This document shows, one piece after another, positions 44,387 to 50,464 of a stretch of 64,000 nt of DNA (position 1 is its first letter; every line of letters starts with the position of its first letter). The position numbers and the translations under genes were made by a program. The notes beneath the pieces are model-generated. The model worked only from the letters and a program-made list of their open reading frames with translations, did not search any database and was not told the DNA's origin. The stretch lies in NCBI GenBank assembly GCA_046331225.1, contig JAXLRF010000009.1, forward strand, positions 186,001-250,000. The letters run 5' to 3'. The DNA is from VFMC01 sp046331225. GTDB taxonomy: Bacteria; Actinomycetota; Acidimicrobiia; Acidimicrobiales; Ilumatobacteraceae.

Positions 44387-45759
44387 TGACCTCCCGCCCG
44401 CGCGCCGTGCTCTGGTTCCGACGCGACCTCCGTCTCGACGACCATCCCGCGCTCGCCGCAGCGCACGCCCACGGCGACGTGGTGCCGCTGTTCGTCGTCG
44501 ATCCTGCCTTCGCCGCCGCAGGACTGCCCCGGCGGGCGTTCATGACGGCCGCGCTGCAGGCGCTCGACGACCGCATCGGCGGGGCCCTCGTGTACCGGCA
44601 CGGCGATCCTGCCGACGTGGTGCCGGCGTTCGCGGCCGAGGTCGGCGCGGACGTGGTGATCGTGTCGCGCGACCACGGCCCCTACGGGCACCGCCGCGAC
44701 GCTGCCGTCGCCGCGCGCCTGGCCGTCGACGGGCGCAAGCTGCGCGGCGTCGGCTCCAACTACGCCGTCGACCCGGGTTCGGTCAACAAGGCCGATGGCA
44801 CGTCGTACGCGGTGTTCACCCCGTTCTCCCGTGCGTGGCTGGCGCTCGGTCGGCCGCGCTGGGCCGAGACGACGCCCACGCCGGCGCCCGGCACGGTCAC
44901 CTGGGTCGGCCACCCCGACGTCGCCTGCGACGGACCGCCCAAGGCCGAGGCGCACGACGTGCAGCTGCCCGACGCCACCGAGGCGGCCGCGCACCGGCTC
45001 TGGCAGTCGTTCCTCGGCGACGGCCTCGACCGCTACGACGAGCGGCGCAACCTGCCGGGCGAACCGGGCACGAGCCGGATGTCGCCGTACCTGCGCTGGG
45101 GCGTGGTGCACCCCCGGCAGCTGCTCGACGACCTGGGCGACGAGCGGTCGCACCAGGTGTTCCGCAGCGAGCTCGCCTGGCGCGACTTCTACGCCGACGT
45201 GCTGTACCGCCGGCCCGACACCGCCTGGCAGAACCTGCAGCCGAAGATGGACGCGATGCCGGTCGACACCGACGCCCGGGCCCGCGAGCGGTTCGCCGCC
45301 TGGTGCGAGGGTCGCACCGGCGTGCCGATCGTCGACGCCGGCATGCGCCAACTGCGTGCGACGGGCTGGATGCACAACCGGGTGCGGATGATCACGGCGA
45401 GCTACCTGGTGAAGGACCTGCACCTGCCGTGGCAGTGGGGCGCGCGTCATTTCATGCGCTGGCTGGTCGACGGCGACCTCGCCTCCAACCAGCACGGCTG
45501 GCAGTGGACGGCGGGCACGGGCACCGATGCGGCCCCGTACTTCCGGGTGTTCAACCCCTACGGCCAGTCCGAGAAGTTCGATCCGTCGGGCGGGTACCTG
45601 CGCCAGTGGGTGCCCGAGCTGGCCGAGCTCGACGACCGCACGATCCACGATCCGGGGCTGCAGCGCCCCGACGGGTATCCGGCGCCGATCGTCGACCACG
45701 CGGCCGAACGGGAGGAAGCGCTGCGCCGGTACAGGTCGCTGGGCGCCGCAGGTCGCTAG
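44386..45759 (+). CDS. phrB: deoxyribodipyrimidine photolyase (cryptochrome/photolyase family)
   Basis: 457 residues. The N-terminal antenna domain begins AVLWFRRDLRLDDHPALAAA. The FAD-binding C-terminal domain has GTSRMSPYLRWGVVHPRQLL, ELAWRDFYADVLYRRPD, RTGVPIVDAGMRQLRATGWMHNRVRMI, LHLPWQWGARHFMRWLVDGDLASNQHGWQW and RVFNPYGQSEKFDP. These match class I CPD photolyases, which repair UV pyrimidine dimers using light. The electron-relay tryptophans lie within these segments. A cryptochrome role cannot be excluded. Confidence 0.93.
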   Translation: MTSRPRAVLWFRRDLRLDDHPALAAAHAHGDVVPLFVVDPAFAAAGLPRRAFMTAALQALDDRIGGALVYRHGDPADVVPAFAAEVGADVVIVSRDHGPYGHRRDAAVAARLAVDGRKLRGVGSNYAVDPGSVNKADGTSYAVFTPFSRAWLALGRPRWAETTPTPAPGTVTWVGHPDVACDGPPKAEAHDVQLPDATEAAAHRLWQSFLGDGLDRYDERRNLPGEPGTSRMSPYLRWGVVHPRQLLDDLGDERSHQVFRSELAWRDFYADVLYRRPDTAWQNLQPKMDAMPVDTDARARERFAAWCEGRTGVPIVDAGMRQLRATGWMHNRVRMITASYLVKDLHLPWQWGARHFMRWLVDGDLASNQHGWQWTAGTGTDAAPYFRVFNPYGQSEKFDPSGGYLRQWVPELAELDDRTIHDPGLQRPDGYPAPIVDHAAEREEALRRYRSLGAAGR

Positions 45760-45827
45760 ATTTCACTGCACTCCCAAGCCGACTCACTCACCCGAGTCCA
45801 ACCCGAGTCGATCTCGAGGTCCCGTAC

Positions 45828-46826
45828 ATGCTGGACGAACGCAAGACAGCCATCCTGCGGGCGATCGTGCACGAGTACATCGCGACGGCCCAACCCGTGG
45901 GTTCCACACACATCGCGCAGGCGCCCGGCGTCGGCGTCAGCTCGGCCACCGTCCGCAACGAGATGGCGGTGCTCGAGCAGGAGGGCTACCTGGTGCAGCC
46001 CCACACGTCGGCGGGCCGGATCCCCACCGACAAGGGCTACCGGCTCTTCGTCGACACCCTCACCGACGCCAGCCCGCTCGACACCTCGGTCGCACAACGC
46101 GTCGGCGCGTTCTTCGACACGGCCCACGGCCGGCTCGAGGAGATGCTCCACCAGACGTCCAACCTGTTGGCCCAGCTCACCCGACACGCCTCACTGGTCG
46201 TCGGCCCGCCCGCCGACCGGGCCGTGGTGCGCTCGGTGCAGGTGGTCGGCCTGTCGGCCCGGGTGGCCGTCGTGGTCGCGGTGCTGTCGAACGGCACCGT
46301 CGAGAACGAGACCATCGAGTTCGACCGCGACATGTCCGAACTGCGGGTCAGTTCGGCGAGCGCACACCTCGCCCGCAGCCTCACCGGCCGGCCGGTCGAG
46401 CCGGGCTGGAGCCCGTCGAGCGGCGACCCCGACGTCGACACCATCTGCACGTCGGCGATCGAGGCGCTCGTCGGTGCCGGCCAGCGCGAGCCGGTGTTCG
46501 TCGGTGGCACGGCGGTGGTCGCACAGGCCTTCGACGCGGTCGACACCGTGCGTCAGGTGCTGCAGACCCTCGAGCAGCAGTTCGTGATGGTCTCCCTCGT
46601 GCGCGATGTCCTCAACCGGGGACTGTCGGTCGCGATCGGCACCGAACACGGCGTCGAGCCGCTCGCCGCGTGCTCGGTGGTGGTCGCACCCGTGGTCGTC
46701 GACGGCGAACACGTCGGCACCGTCGGGGTCCTCGGACCCACCCGCATGAACTATCCGCAAGCGCTGGCCACGGTCGAGGTGGTCAGCGAACGTCTCGGCA
46801 AGCATCTCGGCGAAGGGGCAGGCTGA
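45828..46826 (+). CDS. hrcA: heat-inducible transcription repressor HrcA
   Basis: 332 residues starting with the canonical MLDERKTAILRAIVHEYIATAQPVGS. The winged helix-turn-helix includes VSSATVRNEMAVLEQEGYLVQPHTSAGRIPTDKGYR, and the C-terminal domain has NRGLSVAIGTEHG and GTVGVLGPTRMNYPQALATVEVVSE. HrcA represses chaperone genes through CIRCE elements; I saw no convincing CIRCE in the 68 nt upstream. TAGATT (45757-45762) may be its -10. The dnaJ gene follows after 3 nt. Confidence 0.95.
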   Translation: MLDERKTAILRAIVHEYIATAQPVGSTHIAQAPGVGVSSATVRNEMAVLEQEGYLVQPHTSAGRIPTDKGYRLFVDTLTDASPLDTSVAQRVGAFFDTAHGRLEEMLHQTSNLLAQLTRHASLVVGPPADRAVVRSVQVVGLSARVAVVVAVLSNGTVENETIEFDRDMSELRVSSASAHLARSLTGRPVEPGWSPSSGDPDVDTICTSAIEALVGAGQREPVFVGGTAVVAQAFDAVDTVRQVLQTLEQQFVMVSLVRDVLNRGLSVAIGTEHGVEPLAACSVVVAPVVVDGEHVGTVGVLGPTRMNYPQALATVEVVSERLGKHLGEGAG

Positions 46827-46829
46827 CAC

Positions 46830-47951
46830 GTGGCCGACTACTACGAACTCCTCGGGGTGGCGCGCACGGCCAGCCCGGACGAGATCAAGAAGGCGTACCG
46901 CAAGCGCGCCCGCGAACTGCATCCCGACGCCAACCCCGGCGACGCCGCGGCCGAGGAGCAGTTCAAGCAGGTCGCGCAGGCCTACGAGGTGTTGAGCGAC
47001 CCCGAGCAGCGGGCCCGCTACGACCGCTTCGGCGACGCCGGTGTGGGCGGCAACGGCGGCCCCAACCTCGGGGACATGTTCGGCGGTGGTGGCCTCGGCG
47101 ACCTGTTCGACGCGTTCTTCGGCGGTGGCGGTGGCGGCGGTTTCGGCGGCCGCGGCCCGGCCGGACCGCCCCGGGGCCAGGACCTCGAGGTGGTGGCCGA
47201 CATCTCGCTCGAGCAGGCCGTGTTCGGCGCGACGATGCCGGTGTCGGTGCGTACCGCGGTGCGCTGCGACGACTGCGAGGGCACCGGCGCGGCCGAGGGC
47301 ACCAAGCCGGTCACCTGCAGCGAGTGCAACGGCCGTGGCCAGGTGCAACGCGTGCGCCAGAGCCTGCTCGGGCAGATGGTCACCACCTCCGCGTGCCCGC
47401 GCTGCAACGGCGCCGGCCAGGTGATCGCGAGCCCGTGCCACACCTGCCACGGCGACGGTCGGGTGGTCACCGAGAAGACGTACCAGGTCGACATCCCGGC
47501 CGGCGTCGACACCGGCTCGACCCTGCGGCTCACCGGCAGGGGAGCGGTGGGTCCGCGCAACGGCGGTGCCGGCGACCTCTACGTGCACATCCGGGTGGCG
47601 CCCCACGAGCGGTTCGTCCGCGACGGCGACGACCTGTACGTCGAGTTGCCGGTCTCGATCGCCCAGGCATCGCTCGGCACCAAGTTCACGCTGCCGACGC
47701 TCGACGGTGACGAGGAGATCGTCGTGCCCGCGGGCACCCAGCCGGGCAAGGAGTTCGTGATCCGCGGTCGTGGTGTCACCCGTCTGCAGGGTCGCGGCCG
47801 TGGCGACCTGCGCGTGCGGGTGCGGGTCGAGGTGCCGACCAAGCTCTCGGAGGCCGAGGTCGATCTGCTCCGCCGCTTCGCCGAGGGGCGGGGCGAGCAC
47901 GTGCATGCTGAGCAGGGGCTTTTCAGCCGCATAAAGTCTGCGTTCTCATGA
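46830..47951 (+). CDS. dnaJ: chaperone DnaJ (Hsp40), type I
   Basis: 373 residues from a GTG start. The J domain has HPD (ELHPDANPG), a Gly-rich stretch follows (about 70-110), then four zinc-knuckle repeats (CDDCEGTG, CSECNGRG, CPRCNGAG, CHTCHGDG) and the two C-terminal substrate-binding domains. DnaJ delivers clients to DnaK and stimulates its ATPase. No dnaK or grpE is adjacent, so this is the DnaJ2-type copy that commonly pairs with hrcA in actinobacteria. Its TGA overlaps the rsmE ATG (ATGA). Confidence 0.97.
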   Translation: MADYYELLGVARTASPDEIKKAYRKRARELHPDANPGDAAAEEQFKQVAQAYEVLSDPEQRARYDRFGDAGVGGNGGPNLGDMFGGGGLGDLFDAFFGGGGGGGFGGRGPAGPPRGQDLEVVADISLEQAVFGATMPVSVRTAVRCDDCEGTGAAEGTKPVTCSECNGRGQVQRVRQSLLGQMVTTSACPRCNGAGQVIASPCHTCHGDGRVVTEKTYQVDIPAGVDTGSTLRLTGRGAVGPRNGGAGDLYVHIRVAPHERFVRDGDDLYVELPVSIAQASLGTKFTLPTLDGDEEIVVPAGTQPGKEFVIRGRGVTRLQGRGRGDLRVRVRVEVPTKLSEAEVDLLRRFAEGRGEHVHAEQGLFSRIKSAFS

Positions 47952-48622
47952 ACCCGCTGCTGCGCAACTCCGAGGCCCACGTCTTCGTCGCCTCGCTCGC
48001 CTCCCCGCAGCTCTCCTTCGAGGACGAGCACCATCTCGACCGCTCGTTGCGGTTGGAGGAGACCGATCCGGTCACCGTGAGTGACGGCCAGGGGCGGTGG
48101 GCCACCGCCACCTGGAGCCGTCGCCGCGGCCTCGAGCTGACCAGCCAGATCCATCAGGATCCCGAGCGCCCGCCGCTCACGATCGGGTGTGCGATCCCCA
48201 AGGGCGACCGTCCCGAGCTGGTGGTGCAGAAGCTCACCGAGCTCGGCATCAACCGGATCTCGTTCTACGAGACCAAGCGCTCGGTGGTGCACTGGGACGA
48301 CGAGCGCCGCTCGAAGCAGCACGAGCGCATGTACCGCATCGCCCGCGAGGCGGCGATGCAGAGCCGGCGCACGTTCCTGCCGAAGATCGAGTTCACCAGC
48401 TTCGAGCGGATGCTCGAACAGCACGGCATGGCGATCGCCGAGGTCGGCGGTCGCGACCCGATCGACGAAGGCGTCCACGGGATCCTCGTCGGTCCCGAGG
48501 GCGGGTTCGACCGCGAGGAGCTCGACTACGCCGTGCCCAAGATCGGGCTGTCGCGCAACATCCTGCGGGTCGAGACCGCTGCGATCGTCGCTGCCGCGCA
48601 GCTGGTCGCGTTCCACCAGTGA
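47948..48622 (+). CDS. rsmE: 16S rRNA m3U1498 methyltransferase
   Basis: 224 residues of the SPOUT class. An N-terminal PUA-like domain (1-70) is followed by the knotted methyltransferase with IGCAIPKGDRPELVVQKLTELG, the SAM-binding GILVGPEGGFDREELDYA and LSRNILRVETAAIVAA. RsmE methylates U1498 of 16S rRNA. The position directly after dnaJ is the widespread dnaJ-rsmE arrangement, here translationally coupled. Confidence 0.94.
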   Translation: MNPLLRNSEAHVFVASLASPQLSFEDEHHLDRSLRLEETDPVTVSDGQGRWATATWSRRRGLELTSQIHQDPERPPLTIGCAIPKGDRPELVVQKLTELGINRISFYETKRSVVHWDDERRSKQHERMYRIAREAAMQSRRTFLPKIEFTSFERMLEQHGMAIAEVGGRDPIDEGVHGILVGPEGGFDREELDYAVPKIGLSRNILRVETAAIVAAAQLVAFHQ

Positions 48623-48670
48623 TGCGGTGGGCGGCCCGACACGTCCAGTGTTCTTGAGGAGTTCTTGACG

Positions 48671-48700
48671 ACAGAACGTGTTGGTTCCAACACTCCCTGT
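48671..48700. promoter_or_regulatory. 30-bp dyad operator upstream of the BldD homologue
   Basis: ACAG, 3 nt, GTGTTGG, TT, CCAACAC, 3 nt, CTGT: all arm bases pair, centred at 48685/48686. A -35-like TTGACG (48665-48670) abuts its left side. A second promoter candidate, TTGTTT (48700-48705) with CACAAT (48723-48728) and 17-bp spacing, begins at its right edge. The position between rsmE and the regulator gene suggests an autoregulatory or cross-regulatory site. Confidence 0.6.
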
Positions 48701-48784
48701 TGTTTTTCTGCGCGGTCCGTGGCACAATCGCCACGGTTCCGAGGTGGACGGGCACCTTCGGCGCGAACGCAGGAGTTCGAACTG

Positions 48785-49294
48785 ATGCGAGATTTCGACG
48801 ACGACGACGTCCATTCGTCGCCCTACAGCCGCAAGGTCGGTGAGCGCCTCCGCGTGATCCGTCGCCAGAAGCGGCTGTCACTGCAAGAGGTGGAAGCCGC
48901 CTCCGGTGACGAGTTCAAGGCGTCGGTGCTCGGCGCGTACGAGCGTGGCGAGCGAGCCATCTCGGTGCCACGTCTCGAGCGCCTCGCGAAGTTCTACAAC
49001 GTGCCGGTCGACCAGCTGCTGCCGCGCGAGGACATCTCGATCCCGGCCGAGAACGATCCGGCGGCGTCACGCAAGATCGCGATCGACCTGGTCAAGCTCG
49101 GCCAGCTCAGCGGTCAGCCGTTCGAGATGCTCATCCGGTTCCTGAAGATGATCCAGGTGCAACGCCAGGACTTCAACGGCAAGGTCATCACGGTCCGCGG
49201 CGACGACACCCGCGCGATCGCGGCGATGCTCGACGTGCCGGTCGACCAGTGCGGCGAGCGCCTCGACGCCCTCGACCTGCTGTTCCACCCCTGA
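48785..49294 (+). CDS. bldD: BldD-like XRE regulator with c-di-GMP binding motif
   Basis: 169 residues, the length of BldD. The N-terminal XRE helix-turn-helix (about 17-80) reads KVGERLRVIRRQKRLSLQEVE, then SVLGAYERGERAISVPRLERLA. The C-terminal domain has QVQRQDFNGKVITVRGDD: RQD at 127-129, eight residues, then RGDD at 138-141, matching the RxD-x8-RxxD signature by which Streptomyces BldD binds tetrameric c-di-GMP. BldD represses sporulation and developmental genes when bound to the messenger. AGGAG precedes the ATG by about 9 nt. In a lineage not known for sporulation it probably controls other growth or envelope genes. Confidence 0.88.
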   Translation: MRDFDDDDVHSSPYSRKVGERLRVIRRQKRLSLQEVEAASGDEFKASVLGAYERGERAISVPRLERLAKFYNVPVDQLLPREDISIPAENDPAASRKIAIDLVKLGQLSGQPFEMLIRFLKMIQVQRQDFNGKVITVRGDDTRAIAAMLDVPVDQCGERLDALDLLFHP

Positions 49295-49368
49295 GCACCG
49301 CATCCAGCGTCTGATCGTGCCGTCAGCCCCACCGGGGCTCGGACGGCCGGTCCTCGCGGCCACCCTCG

Positions 49369-49374
49369 TAGCGT
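49369..49374 (+). promoter_or_regulatory. -10 element TAGCGT of hemW
   Basis: TAGCGT ends 7 nt before the GTG at 49382 and overlaps the earlier in-frame GTG codons at 49373 and 49376, which argues for the later start and a leaderless message. Confidence 0.45.
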
Positions 49375-49381
49375 GGTGCGG

Positions 49382-50446
49382 GTGAGCGAAGCGTTCGGCG
49401 TCTACGTCCACGTCCCGTTCTGCGTGCGACGCTGCGACTACTGCGCGTTCGCCACCTGGACCGACCGCGACCACCTGCAACCCGTCTACCTCGACGCGCT
49501 CCGCCGCGACATCGAGCGTTCGATCGACCGACCCGCCACCACCGTTTTCGTCGGCGGCGGCACCCCGACCCGCGTCGATCCCCACCAGCTGGCCGACGTG
49601 ATCCGCGCGATCCCCGTCGAACCCGGTGCCGAGGTGACGGTGGAGTGCAACCCCGACGACGTCACCGTCGAGCTGCTCGAGGCCTACGCGTCGGCCGGCG
49701 TCAACCGGATCAGCATCGGTGTGCAGTCGATGGCCCCGTCGGTGCTGGCGTCGCTCGGACGCTGGCACCAGCCCGACAACGTCGAGCGGGCCGTCGAGGC
49801 CGTGCGTGCCGTCGGGATGCGCAGCTGGAACATGGACCTGATCTACGGCGGTGCCGGCGAGACCCTGGCCGATTGGGAGCACACGGTGCGACGCGCGCTC
49901 GAGCTCGGCCCGCCGCACGTGTCGGCCTACGCGCTCACGGTCGAGGCGGGGACGCCGCTCGCGGCGCAACCCGAGCGGCACCCCGACGACGACGACCTGG
50001 CCGACAAGTACGAGCTCGCCGACGACCTGCTGACCGCTGCCGGCCTGGCCAACTACGAGGTGAGCAACTGGTCGAAGCCCGGCCACGAGTCGCGGCACAA
50101 CCGGCTGTACTGGCTGCAGGCCGACTACCTCGGGTTCGGTGCGGCCGCCCACTCGCACCGTGCCGGCCGCCGCTGGTGGAACCTGCGCACCCCCGAGCGC
50201 TACGTGGCGGCGGTCGACGCCGGCGCGAGCACGGAGGCGTCGGGCGAGACCCTCGACGACGAGACACGCCGCATCGAGGGACTGCAGCTGGCGTTGCGCA
50301 TGCGAGAGGGCATCCCCGCCGACGCGCTCGACCTCGAGGGGCTCGAGGAGATCGCCGACGAGCTGGTCGTCGTCCGCGACGGTCGGCTGACGCTCACGCG
50401 CCGCGGACGACTGCTGGCGAACGACCTGTCGCTGCGCGTGCGCTGA
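49382..50446 (+). CDS. hemW: HemW-like radical SAM protein (HemN family)
   Basis: About 354 residues. The radical SAM cluster motif is CVRRCDYC (C-x3-C-x2-C) in VYVHVPFCVRRCDYCAF, followed by VFVGGGTPT, EVTVECNPDD and NRISIGVQSM, then DLIYGGAGETLADWEH. The HemW-type C-terminus includes HNRLYWLQADYLGFGAAAHS. HemW is thought to be a haem chaperone; the oxygen-independent coproporphyrinogen oxidase HemN proper is longer and has an extra cysteine. It often follows lepA or hrcA, and here lies 87 nt after the BldD-like gene. Confidence 0.9.
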   Translation: MSEAFGVYVHVPFCVRRCDYCAFATWTDRDHLQPVYLDALRRDIERSIDRPATTVFVGGGTPTRVDPHQLADVIRAIPVEPGAEVTVECNPDDVTVELLEAYASAGVNRISIGVQSMAPSVLASLGRWHQPDNVERAVEAVRAVGMRSWNMDLIYGGAGETLADWEHTVRRALELGPPHVSAYALTVEAGTPLAAQPERHPDDDDLADKYELADDLLTAAGLANYEVSNWSKPGHESRHNRLYWLQADYLGFGAAAHSHRAGRRWWNLRTPERYVAAVDAGASTEASGETLDDETRRIEGLQLALRMREGIPADALDLEGLEEIADELVVVRDGRLTLTRRGRLLANDLSLRVR

Positions 50447-50464
50447 ACGGGCCCGCGGCCCGCG

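Noticed and set aside
45760..45827. CIRCE operator in front of hrcA
   Set aside because: Some CACTC and GAGT pieces occur, but not as TTAGCACTC-N9-GAGTGCTAA; spacing and arms do not fit.
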